Source: Serripes groenlandicus (taxonomy: Eukaryota; Mollusca; Bivalvia; Cardiida; Cardiidae). Taken from it: 64,000 bases of DNA. The DNA is taken from assembly GCA_031761405.1 (NCBI GenBank), contig JASEVX010000007.1, positions 32,095,677 to 32,159,676 on the forward strand, read 5' to 3'. The notes below the pieces were generated by a model. That model was given only the letters and a program-made list of their open reading frames with translations, searched no databases and had not been told where the DNA came from. Below are positions 32,241 through 44,300 of the stretch, one piece after another. Each line of letters begins with the position of its first letter. Position 1 is the first letter of the stretch. Made by a program: the position numbers and the translations under genes.

Positions 32241-32524
32241 TCTGGTTTTAACAAGGTGTGGCTCAAATTTATTTCTGATGTAAATATTATGATGTTTAAT
32301 TGAGAGCTAGTTTTAAAACTATTAACAACGCATTAAGATGGATCGATACTCAATAATTATGAATTCAAGAGTACATCAATCATCCCTGTGACGGCCCCGC
32401 ACGACAACAACAGTATGGATGTGTGATTGGGCCGCATCCGGCAATTGAGGGCCTTCATGACTCTCCGGTTCTGCATAATTTAAAGGTAAGTAGATGTGGA
32501 ATGTGGAGCTACGGTTTTTATTTG

Positions 32525-32538
<14 letters not shown>

Positions 32539-32575
<37 letters not shown>
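32539..32575 (+). repeat. Poly-G run of 37 after (GT)n
   Basis: An uninterrupted G homopolymer preceded by (GT)6. It is a potential G-quadruplex and also a site prone to sequencing and polishing error. Confidence 0.95.
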
Positions 32576-32577
<2 letters not shown>

Positions 32578-32661
32578 TGCCGAGTGTTCCGATCTAATAA
32601 AATATTTAAATGTATATGGTCAATTTGAGACGACATTTTATGCAGCTTAAATCACAAAGCG

Positions 32662-32891
32662 TTAACCCTTTCCCTCATATAAACGCTTTCGGACGCCTCT
32701 GCAGCAGACGGCTTTTTGAAAACATAGTGACAAAAAAAGAAATTGTACAAAACGTGCAATTTCTCCTTTTGCCACAATGTTTTCCACATTTAGTCATAGG
32801 TTATCCATTCAATTATGGAGATTTTCCATGTTTTGACAAAATACGTTCAAAGTCGTCTGCTGCAGAATTGTCGTATAAGGGAAAGGGTTAA
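32662..32891. mobile_element. M1 MITE, complete reference copy
   Basis: TTAA-CCCTTTCCCTCATATAA at the left and TATAAGGGAAAGGG-TTAA at the right. Subterminal CTGCAGCAGACGGC and GTCGTCTGCTGCAG are inverted. The core strand ending GAAATTGTACAA meets GTGCAATTTCTCC. TTAA at both edges and CCC...GGG ends fit a piggyBac-type MITE (inference from target site and termini). Confidence 0.85.
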
Positions 32892-33211
32892 ACTTGCAAA
32901 TCATGGTGTAAATAAGATTAAAGTACAACAACAAAACGTTCAAATTTCAAATGTGATTCATTGGTTGATTTGTTTGAATGCGCGTGAATTAAGCCGGAGA
33001 AACCGGAGTAGCTGGCTTTTCAAGCTAACTGGAAAATTCGGTTTGGTCAATCTTGAACACAATGGCAAGCGCCCATCACTCTTGTTCGGCAACGAGTTTC
33101 AATTAATGACATTCCAACAAATTTCAGCTGCCGGTTGCAAAACTCAGCCGAAGCTGAAATATCCGAAGAATTTCCGCCATTACCTGCTGTTCCGTCTGGT
33201 CAAAACAGCCC

Positions 33212-33438
33212 GAGTAGCCACATATAGACGCTTTCTGACGTTTCTACAGCAGACGACTATTGAAAACATTGTGGTAAAATGAGAAATTGCTCAAAACAAG
33301 CAATTTCTCCATTCACCAAAATTATTTCAACTTTTTTCAATAATTGTCCTTTCATTTATAGAGAGTTTGCATATGCTTTACTTAATGTTTGCAAAGTTGT
33401 CTGCTGAAGATTTGTTGTATGTGGGAAAAGGTTAAAGA
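33212..33438. mobile_element. M1 MITE
   Basis: CCACATATAGACGCTTTCTG to GTTGTATGTGGGAAAAGGTT, with the core TTGCTCAAAACAAGCAATTT. The 58-bp array starts about 25 bases past its right end. Confidence 0.75.
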
Positions 33439-33460
33439 AATTCTAAATTCAAATTCATTT

Positions 33461-36440
33461 GTTGTATATGTTAAGAGAAATTTAACATATTATTACATAG
33501 AACTATATAACTCATGTTGTTGTATATGTTAAGAGAGATTTAACATATTATTACATAGAACTATATAACTCATGTTGTTGTATATGTTAAGAGAGATTTA
33601 ACATATTATTACATAGAAGTATATAACTCATGTTGTTGTATATGTTAAGAGAGATTTAACATATTATTACATAGAAGTATATAACTCGTGTTGTTGTATA
33701 TGTTAAGAGAGATTTAACATATTATTACATAGAACTATCAAACTCGTGTTGTTGTATATGTTAAGAGAGATTTAACATATTATTACATAGAAGTATAGAA
33801 CTCGTGTTGTTGTGTATGTTAAGAGAGATTTAACATATTATTACATAGAACTATCGAACTCGTGTTGTTGTATATGTTAAGAGAGATTTAACATATTATT
33901 ACATAGAAGTATAGAACTCGTGTTGTTGTGTATGTTAAGAGAGATTTAACATATTATTACATAGAACTATCGAACTCGTGTTGTTGTATATGTTAAGAGA
34001 GATTTAACATATTATTACATAGAAGTATAGAACTCGTGTTGTTGTGTATGTTAAGAGAGATTTAACATAGTATTACATAGAAGTATATAACTCGTATTGT
34101 TGTATATGTTAAGAGAGATTTAACATATTATTACATAGAAGTATAGAACTCGTATTGTTGTGTATGTTAAGAGAGATTTAACATATTATTACATAGAAGT
34201 ATAGAACTCGTATTGTTGTATATGTTAAGAGAGATTTAACATATTATTACATGGAAGTATATAACTCGTATTGTTGTGTATGTTAAGAGAGATTTAACAT
34301 ATTATTACATAGAAGTATAGAATTCGTATTGTTGTATATGTTAAGAGAGATTTAACATATTATTACATGGAAGTATAGAACTCGTGTTGTTGTATATGTT
34401 AAGAGAGATTTAACATATTATTACATAGAAGTATAGAACTCGTATTGTTGTATATGTTAAGAGAGATTTAACATATTATTACATGGAAGTATATAACTCG
34501 TATTGTTGTGTATGTTAAGAGAGATTTAACATATTATTACATAGAAGTATAGAACTCGTATTGTTGTATATGTTAAGAGAGATTTAACATATTATTACAT
34601 AGAAGTATATAACTCATGTTGTTGTATATGTTAAGAGAGATTTAACATATTATTACATAGAAGTATAGAACTCGTATTGTTGTATATGTTAAGAGAGATT
34701 TAACATATTATTACATGGAAGTATAGAACTCGTGTTGTTGTATATGTTAAGAGAGATTTAACATATTATTACATAGAAGTATAGAACTCGTGTTGTTGTG
34801 TATGTTAAGAGAGATTTAACATATTATTACATAGAAGTATAGAACTCGTATTGTTGTATATGTTAAGAGAGATTTAACATATTATTACATGGAAGTATAT
34901 AACTCGTATTGTTGTGTATGTTAAGAGAGATTTAACATATTATTACATAGAAGTATAGAACTCGTATTGTTGTATATGTTAAGAGAGATTTAACATATTA
35001 TTACATGGAAGTATAGAACTCGTGTTGTTGTATATGTTAAGAGAGATTTAACATATTATTACATAGAAGTATAGAACTCGTATTGTTGTATATGTTAAGA
35101 GAGATTTAACATATTATTACATGGAAGTATATAACTCGTATTGTTGTGTATGTTAAGAGAGATTTAACATATTATTACATAGAAGTATAGAACTCGTATT
35201 GTTGTATATGTTAAGAGAGATTTAACATATTATTACATAGAAGTATATAACTCATGTTGTTGTATATGTTAAGAGAGATTTAACATATTATTACATAGAA
35301 GTATAGAACTCGTATTGTTGTATATGTTAAGAGAGATTTAACATATTATTACATGGAAGTATAGAACTCGTGTTGTTGTATATGTTAAGAGAGATTTAAC
35401 ATATTATTACATAGAAGTATAGAACTCGTGTTGTTGTGTATGTTAAGAGAGATTTAACATATTATTACATAGAAGTATAGAACTCGTGTTGTTGTATATG
35501 TTAAGAGAGATTTAACATATTATTACATAGAAGTATAGAACTCGTGTTGTTGTGTATGTTAAGAGAGATTTAACATATTATTACATAGAAGTATAGAACT
35601 CGTGTTGTTGTGTAACTCGTGTTGTTGTATATGTTAAGAGAGATTTAACATATTATTACATAGAAGTATAGAACTCGTGTTGTTGTATATGTTAAGAGAG
35701 ATTTAACATATTATTACATAGAAGTATATAACTCGTGTTGTTGTGTATGTTAAGAGAGATTTAACATATTATTACATAGAAGTATATAACTCGTGTTGTT
35801 GTATATGTTAAGAGAGATTTAACATATTATTACATAGAAGTATATAACTCGTGTTGTTGTGTATGTTAAGAGAGATTTAACATATTATTACATAGAAGTA
35901 TAGAACTCGTGTTGTTGTGTATGTTAAGAGAGATTTAACATATTATTACATAGAAGTATATAACTCGTGTTGTTGTATATGTTAAGAGAGATTTAACATA
36001 TTATTACATAGAAGTATAGAACTCGTGTTGTTGTGTATGTTAAGAGAGATTTAACATATTATTACATAGAAGTATATAACTCGTGTTGTTGTATATGTTA
36101 AGAGAGATTTAACATATTATTACATAGAAGTATAGAACTCGTGTTGTTGTGTATGTTAAGAGAGATTTAACATATTATTACATAGAAGTATATAACTCGT
36201 GTTGTTGTATATGTTAAGAGAGATTTAACATATTATTACATAGAAGTATAGAACTCGTGTTGTTGTGTATGTTAAGAGAGATTTAACATATTATTACATA
36301 GAAGTATATAACTCGTGTTGTTGTATATGTTAAGAGAGATTTAACATATTATTACATAGAAGTATAGAACTCGTGTTGTTGTATATGTTAAGATAGATTT
36401 AACATATTATTACATAGAATTATATAACTCGTGTTGTTGT
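33461..36440. repeat. 58-bp minisatellite, about 51 units, partly dimeric
   Basis: Unit TTGTTGTATATGTTAAGAGA plus GATTTAACATATTATTACAT plus AGAAGTATAGAACTCGTG. Each unit holds a hairpin ATGTTAA-gagagat-TTAACAT. From about 35740 two variants alternate (TGTATGTT with TATATAACTCG, TATATGTT with TATAGAACTCG), giving a 116-bp higher-order period. One 17-base irregularity is near 35615. Confidence 0.97.
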
Positions 36441-36446
36441 GTATGG

Positions 36447-36840
36447 GTGAGTGTATGATCGTTTACTCGTTGGGGCTCCCATTGTTGAATACCTGTACGA
36501 CTAGATGCCGATCTAGAAAGATGATGCACAGATTGCTGATATTGGTCCTCACTGCTTCTAAAGTTCTAAAGGTCGAGTGTCCTGTTACGTTTCCTTTGGT
36601 GACATATTAATACGAACGTTTAATTATATTGTGTACAAAACAATACACTGTATTAGTGTACATACGAGAATCATTCTGCGAAACCAACCGTAAGACATCT
36701 GTAACCGATGTAGAACCGTGCAGTCTGATCACTCTGCACAGTTCGTCAATTAGTCAAGGAAGAGATTGAGTGAGTGAGTGAGTGGATAAATACATGTTTG
36801 AATGGTTAAATTATTAATCAATCTATTAATCGTTTAATAT
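36447..36840. other. Intergenic, nothing recognised
   Basis: Contains only a short (GAGT)n run near 36765-36785. Confidence 0.5.
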
Positions 36841-37330
36841 TCGAAGGAAACAACATTTAATAAACATTGTGTACTGTAAGCCATTCATCCACGTAACAAG
36901 TAAGCAAACATTTTACAATAATCATAAATACCAATGTACACGTAAAACATTTAAACAGTTTAAAAACAATTCAGAAATTTACTTTTAATGTTGACTTGTA
37001 ATAAAGATAGGATTTAATATTTTTGTGAAGATTTCACATGTATATGTAGAGTATTTATTCTTTTATGAAAGCTTTCATGGCTAAAAACGCGTAGTTTGTT
37101 AATTGCCATAGGTTGCATACCTGTAAAAAGGGCTATATAGTTTTGGATATCAGACATTGGCCAATACCATATACTGAAATATTGTTTTCGAACTTTTTTA
37201 TATAAAGGGCGTTCGATCATGAAATGAAATTTGTTTTCGAAAGTATGGTATAACTTAGGCCTTATATATTCTTTCTGTTCTTGGATTTTGGACTGGTTTG
37301 ATTAATCTTTCTGATTCTATTTCTAGTTTA
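36840..37330 (-). pseudogene. Non-LTR retrotransposon remnant (C-terminus of the RT protein)
   Basis: The minus strand reads ESERLIKPVQNPRTERIYKA in one frame. After a stop it continues in another as ENKFHFMIERPLYKKVRKQY and later VFSHESFHKRIN. The order PR-ER-HF-PLY-LR-FhkR is that of Jockey/CR1-like ORF2 C-termini; the zinc-knuckle cysteines are mostly lost. It is a decayed fragment with no 5' part in the window. Confidence 0.7.
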
Positions 37331-37395
37331 AGACAAGATTCTCTGAGTTCAGTTATTGCAATATTGTATTTCTTAATTGATAATCCTTATTAATA

Positions 37396-37580
37396 ATTGC
37401 AACGTGTACCGGTCGAAGAAACCACCCGGAGTTTTCCTAAAGCAGTGCGTTGTCAATTGGACTCCACTCGGCTCGTTACGGACCAGGAAAACACCGCGTA
37501 CTTTCAAGTTCTGGTTCCACTGCAGATAAGTCCTTCTGATATAGATATTCAGCTTGGTAAGAATAGATGCGAACACTATT
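37396..37580 (-). other. Duplicated open segment of unknown nature
   Basis: The minus-strand frame reads GVFLVRNEPSGVQLTTHCFR then KTPGGFFDRYTLQ and is conserved at 63266-63380 (RNKPSGIQLTTHCFR). The plus-strand frame is also open in this copy. No family recognised; it could be an exon or a transposon piece. It lies just downstream of gene B. Confidence 0.4.
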
Positions 37581-37595
37581 GAAAACATCTGAAAT

Positions 37596-37712
37596 CATTT
37601 TGGTAAAAGGAGATATTGCTCACCATGAGCAATTCCTCCTCTTGCAACAACGTTTTTGATAGGCGTCTGCTGCAGAGGCATAAAAAAACATATACATGTG
37701 AGAAAGGTTTAA
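37596..37712. mobile_element. M1 MITE, internal part
   Basis: GAGATATTGCTCACCATGAG core, GGCGTCTGCTGCAGAGGC and a GTGAGAAAGGTTTAA end. Paralogue of 779-890. Confidence 0.65.
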
Positions 37713-38082
37713 ATAACATAGGGGAAATATCCTTTTTCTATCGTATCCGAATGTGCAATGATGACCGTTCAGCAACTACTGTTTATATCAGTCAATAATG
37801 TTGGTTTTCTCGCGGGACGGCTCTTATATTGCTTTCGAGCCAACTCACACAGAACACGACCCTCATAATTTAGCGACTAGCAAATAGTCAAATGAGTATC
37901 TGGCTCGTAGCAGGATCTTCTGTTTCTCTGTAGCATCCCGCCACATTTTGGATGACGGTTATAACTTAATTCCGACTGTACATAAACTAGTTGTTATGGT
38001 TGTTGCATTCAATTACAAAACCCCATCAAATGCCCGTTAGTTTTCGTGTTTTTGTTCAGACGAACATTTTACTGTCTCCACT

Positions 38083-38306
38083 CTACAAGAATTCAATTTC
38101 ACAAAGAGCGAGGAACGACCTCTGACAGTCCACATCTGCCCATCTGTAATCCGAGATTGGTCCAATAATAACACAGTTTTCACCTGTTCTGCCATTGGGT
38201 TCATTAGCATTCCAGTTTCTATACTCCAATGCCTTTCTATCTGACCATTCAAACGTATTTTCCTGTACTATATCATTCAGACCAATATAAATCCAATCTG
38301 CCCGAC
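38083..38306 (-). CDS. Gene B exon 6: C-terminal half of CTLD
   Basis: Acceptor GTTTGTAG, phase 1 in, TAG stop. It reads RADWIYIGLNDIVQENTFEW, NANEPNGRTGENCV, YRWADVDC and LALCEIE. EPN is kept; the loop before it is one codon shorter than in gene A. Confidence 0.9.
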
Positions 38307-41300
38307 CTACAAACAAACATAATGTGCGCTTTCGCCTCTGTGTCACATAAAGACATACATATGCTATGTTACAGTCCAATAGCATTCTATAATATGCGCC
38401 GTTCCACGAGAAAACCAACAGTATGGACTCTGCGTAATGTATAGACCAAGATCAGCCTGCGCAGTCCGCGCAGGCTTATCCGGGCCGACACATTCCGTCT
38501 CAGGTGAATAGACGTATAGAGTAATGATTCCAGAAACAGAAAATGTACATGATGCGAAAAATGTCTGTCCGGGTTAGCCTTCGTGGCGTTCTTAGGTTCG
38601 ATACTTTACAATGTTGGTTTTCTCGTTGGACGGCCCATATAATGGGAATAGAAACATTTGATAAAGCGATTTCTATGATAGACAAACGGGCTGACACATA
38701 ACGACAACGGACAATTCAACTAGCCACTCTGATAGTCAGGAGTAACCTGCCCCTACTATAAGATTAGCTAGATCAGGCATTCAGCAATAATGGCGGCGCC
38801 CGTTGAACACGGTGTAGCAAGTAAAACGCTATACATCCGCTGAGATGCTGATCTACACCAAAATAGTCCCTAAAAAAACATTTTTTCATGTAGAAATGAG
38901 TGTATACCATCACAATAATGCATTGAATATATGACATTGAGTTTAAAAATCATTGTAAATGTGTATAGGATGCATTGGAAATGATTGATTTGATTACCTT
39001 TAGTATTTTTACCTTGTTTGAAAGTAAAAATAGAGAATGCTAAACACCGGTTTTGTCCGGGCCCGATTTGGTCCAAAATTACGGTTTTTGCCTGGTGAAT
39101 CATTTCTTGCATAATGCATGACCCCTATTTGCTTTGGATTGTTTTAAAGCTTAGAGGTAGCTATTTTCAATGGTGTATGGTGTTCTACATGAGAAACGCT
39201 TAGAAAGTGTGACAATTGAAGACTGAAACTGGTCGATTTACATAGAAACAAAGAAGAAAATTATTAGTTTTGGTGTATTGTAACCTATAGGGACAACCGT
39301 TTTGTGAACCATACCTTTAACCTTTAAATATCCGAATAATAATGGCGGCGCCTGTTGGACACGGTGTTTCAAGTACGCTATAGGGACAACCGTTTTGTGG
39401 ACCAAACGTTTAATCTTTAACCCTTTACCACATACGGTAGATCTGCAGCAAACGAATTTAAAAAAACTATCTAATCAAAAATGTGAAAATTCTCCATTAA
39501 TGATAGTTTAATCATTGAAATGAGTTCAAAACATTGTATCAAAAGGATAGATTGCTCGTTTTGAGCATTTTCTTCTTTTGTCACAGTGTTTTCAATAGAC
39601 GTCTGCACCAGATGCGTTAAAATGCGTCTACAAGTGGGAAAGTGTTAAATCTCCGAATAATAATTAGCCTTATCATTTATTGATTGATTCCAAACCATCA
39701 AGACGTATTGGTCAACTAAAAGGTATATGAACATGAAGTGTATATATGTGCTAATTTACAATACATACAGAATGGATATATATATAAGGGGAGTTTAGCA
39801 ATCTAGTCGCTATTGATCGTTCATGCCAGCAGATTCATTTGATATAGTACGCCTGGTACCCTTAATATACACTAAATCATTCCGATGTAATTTGATACAA
39901 TTAGTCCAAGATATATCTACGCATTGCATCATTGGTTGAACCTTCCCCCAAATTGCATATGTGAATATTCTGTTAAATATATAAGCACTGCTACAGGAAA
40001 ATTAACCGTAGAAAACTTTGAGAAATGTGTAGATTCAGATCATCCTGCAACTCAAGGTAGTCTAATCAGGATCTGCATTGTTCGTTAATATGTCAAAAAA
40101 CATTTCAGAAGCCTCTGACATATAATGTGTATACAAGGTGCTGAACTCCAGATTGTAGTAGTATAATCACAATTTTAAAACTGCTCAAAAGTTGTCTTTA
40201 AATATTAGAATCTTAATTCTGAGATAAAATTAGAGTAATAATTCCCTTTTCCAGAACAATAAACATCTAAATATTGATTGTTCATGCTTCAATTTTTCTG
40301 GGTAGGCATACCCAGTGAGCCAAATTTTGTATATTTTCATGACTTTCAATTGACAGTTGTTCAACATTTACTGTCAAAACTATTTATTTCTTACTTTGTT
40401 GTCACTCTATTAGAACTCTTTGAAAAAGTTTCAACATTTCAAAATGTTGATGTCCATCTATAGTTCAACATCTTTAAGATCACATTGTATAGATGTGCAA
40501 ATTGATCATTGACGTCACTTGTTGAAAAGGCTATATGGTATGTTTTCGTAGAGTGTGGATCGTATTCAACAGTTGACACTAAGTCTAGGATTACACTGCT
40601 TGTGTCGAATTGGCATTGTTTGTATAGAGAAAAAGATTAATAGCATTTAGGGGTATATTGATTATACATCGCTTCATTTCTTTTACAATAAAATCACGGC
40701 GTTTCCTAGAAAAGTTGCCAGCACTATTGGTTAATTTATCCTGACACCAGAGCGCCAATCGTTATGCTAGCCACAAAACCCCTAGCACCAAGGGGGGAAA
40801 GTCATTACTACCCATTTGGTATTAGGTATGACAGGGCCGGGGGTCGAAGCCGCGACCTCCCACACCCGAGTCGGACGCTCTACCACTTCAACACCGAGGT
40901 GATAAGTAAGTCAAAAAGGCCCATTATGTTGGATAGCGGTAGTATACAATATATAAAAGATACCATCGATGCTCATTATGTTGGATAGCGGTAGTATACA
41001 ATATATAAAAGATACCAGCGATGCCCATTTTGTTGGATAGCGGTAATATACAATATATAAAAGATACTAGCGATGCCCATTATGTTGGATAGCGGTAATA
41101 TACAATATATAAAAGATACCAGCGATGCCCATTATGTTGGATAGCGGTAATATACAATATATAAAAGATACCAGCGATGCCCATTATGTTGGATAGCGGT
41201 AATATACAATATATAAAAGATACCAGCGATGCCCATTATGTTGGATAGCGGTAATATACATTATATAAAAGATACCAGCGATGCCCATTATGTTGGATAG

Positions 41301-44300
41301 CGGTAATATACAATATATAAAAGATACCAGCGATGCCCATTATGTTGGATAGCGGTAATATACAATATATAAAAGATACCAGCGATGCCCATTATGTTGA
41401 ATAGCGGTAAAATACAATATATAAAAGATACCATCGATGCCCATTATGTTAGATAGCGGTAATATACAATATATAAAAGATACCATAGATGCCCTTTCCA
41501 AAATACCACTTCAGCATCTCGTTGATGTAGTCTTGTTCATCTTGATCTCCTATATAGACCAAATGGCCAGACAGGTCTTGACATTTGTTCTGAAAGAGTT
41601 CGTGAAGGTCTAAAATAAGAGCACATCATAAAAACACAGACCTTGAAAATCAGGTAAAATCAAGATCGGCCAGCGCAGACACCAATCGGATTATGCATTT
41701 CAGAAATGTCAATATCCTTTAAGTTTATTTACACGAGATAAATAATAAAAAAGAAAAAGTAAATATAAAGGAAACATAATTATATTCACATTAAACTATT
41801 GAGAAGAGTTGAAAACATACTGTCAAAATGAGAAATCTCTCAATATAAATCTCCTTTTGTCGTAATGTTTTCCAAAGCTGACAATGCATGTTGGAAAGGG
41901 TTGAATTATGATTATCGAATTACCCAGTTAAACCACAGACATAGCGGGCTTTTCGTAACCCTTTACCACGTACAACAACTCTGCAGAAGACCACTTAAAA
42001 CATCAACAATAAGAAAACTGTCTTTAAATGAAAGATTTATTATTGAATAATAAAGTTGAAACAAACGTGGCAAAAAGAGAATTTGCTCAATTTCTCCTTT
42101 TGCAACATCAGTTTCAAACGTCTTCTGCTGCAGAGATGTCAGAAAGCGTCTGCATTTTTGGAAAGGGTTAAGCCCTATCCCGCTGTAATTGTATACAACA
42201 AACATCGACGCCCTTGATTTGTTGTTATGTCCTTGTTTATATTTTCAACAGTATGATTTGCTATGAATTGATAATTGAGAAGTAAAATAATTGACTTCAC
42301 AAATGTGTAGGAGGATGTTAGTATATACTGTTCTCAATTGATGATTAAATGTTGTTTAACCCTTTCCTAATTACAACAAATTTGCATCAGACAACTTTGG
42401 AAAGATCTTGTCAAAAATATAGAAACTATCTGCGAATGAAAAGGTATCAACTGAATAGAGTGAAAAACTTGAGACAAATGGAGAAATTGCTCTGTTTGAG
42501 CAAGTTTTCCTTTTGTCTCAATGTTTTCAAATGTTATTTACTGTAGATCCGTCTAAATGCGGAAAGGGTCTAAAGAAACGTACAACGAGGGGAGGGTAAT
42601 GTTCAGGGAAAGCCGATGAAGTTTGAGTTAGCCTTGTCCTTATCGAAAATATAATACCTTTGCATTATTTGCATTGATCTTTTCTTTATAAAGTAAAACA
42701 TAACATGCCAATCCCGGTCGAATCCATAGCTCACCCGAGGAACTACTGCACTTATCCACGAACCCTGCAAATAAAATACAGTGTAAATGTCAGTATAACT
42801 TAATGGTCGCCCTTGAAAGGAGATTGAATTTAATAATTTTGTCTTATTTTGTTTTGAATCTGTAGGGACATTTCTTGAAGAAACAGTTAATGCATATGTA
42901 TTATTGTATGTATATACAGGGGGTTTCATTATAAAGGTAACCATTCTATGATGTTTCACTTTCAATAAAATATTACATACAGATAAACAAAAACTAACAG
43001 CTTACTGTAGAGAGAATGAAGTTGTATTCGATATAAAACAAAATACAAACATTAAAAGACCAGATTGTTGTCTCCCAGTTTGTTGTCTTTCTATGGATAG
43101 TTGAACTACATAGGTCCCATTGTATATGTATATTACAGCTTTAAATGTGGTCACATAGCAGAACATCACGTGAGAGAATTGAGCTTATGACGATTGCAAT
43201 ACATACAACATCATCAGGTGGTATCTTTGACGAACAGCAAATATCCTGATCAAACTGCGCGAAAACGCATCGGAGCTAGATGTGTCCCACGGGTTTGTTT
43301 TCCGAGCCCCGATAGCTCAGTCGGTAGCGACGAGGGCTGTCAATCCAGGGGTTTTGAGTTCGAATCCCAGCTCGGCCAACATTCTTTCCGACGTTTGACA
43401 AAAGTCACTGTGTCGACTTTCACCAATTGGCCAACAGTCTATGTGGTAAAGCAGCTACTTGCTTTGAAAGTATGTTGTGTGCACTGGTGTGAGAAAGCTA
43501 GAAAACACATGAGTAGGTGAACTGGCCGCCGTGATATGACTGACAAATTGGTGAGCACCAATCAATCAATCAATCAATCATGGTGAAAACGGAGTAAAAA
43601 GTATCAATCATTTGTTTTCCATTTGGTTATATCAGATAACAACATGTACCTTGAAGTGGGTAAAGAGAAAAGTTTGGAATTGCCCACTGTCCACCTTCCA
43701 AGCATCTGATGTAAATGTGCCACTTAGGTGGCTGGTTCCATTGCAACAGTACTTTACTCCCAACCTGGTACATATTGCCTGTAATTGTCGCGTCCAGCAT
43801 ATCAGGGGGTCCACACACTAGATTAGGATATAAATAATATACAATTAATACTAAACAATCAAACGTGAATTAAACAATGAAATAAACTATTATGCAAAAG
43901 GAATTCGAGGTTGAAAACCACAGTTAATCTCCTTTAACAAAACGAAATTTATAAATATTAAATCGAATTATTATTAATTTTTAATTTTATTTCCTCTGTT
44001 CTGAATTATAATGCATTATGTTGACGGCAACATATCGTTATTAGTTGCCGGGCAGAATCCCGCGACTTATATTTTTAATAGCTTTTCGGAAATGACATGG
44101 GTGGACGAGTTATTATTTTTTTAAATGTTTTGAACATATTACCATTGTACGGAAGCGTCCTAGTGCCAAATAGTGTTCTATAAAAAAAATAACTCCTACG
44201 TAGGAGATAAAAAAGCCTAATTAGGACTTTGTAACTCCTACGTAGGACTTTATAACTCCTAATTAGGCTTTTGTATCTCCTACGTAGGAGTTATAAAGTC

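Noticed and set aside
32815..33282. 155-residue plus-strand frame
   Set aside because: It spans the ends of two M1 MITEs and the unique sequence between them; no domain or splice evidence.
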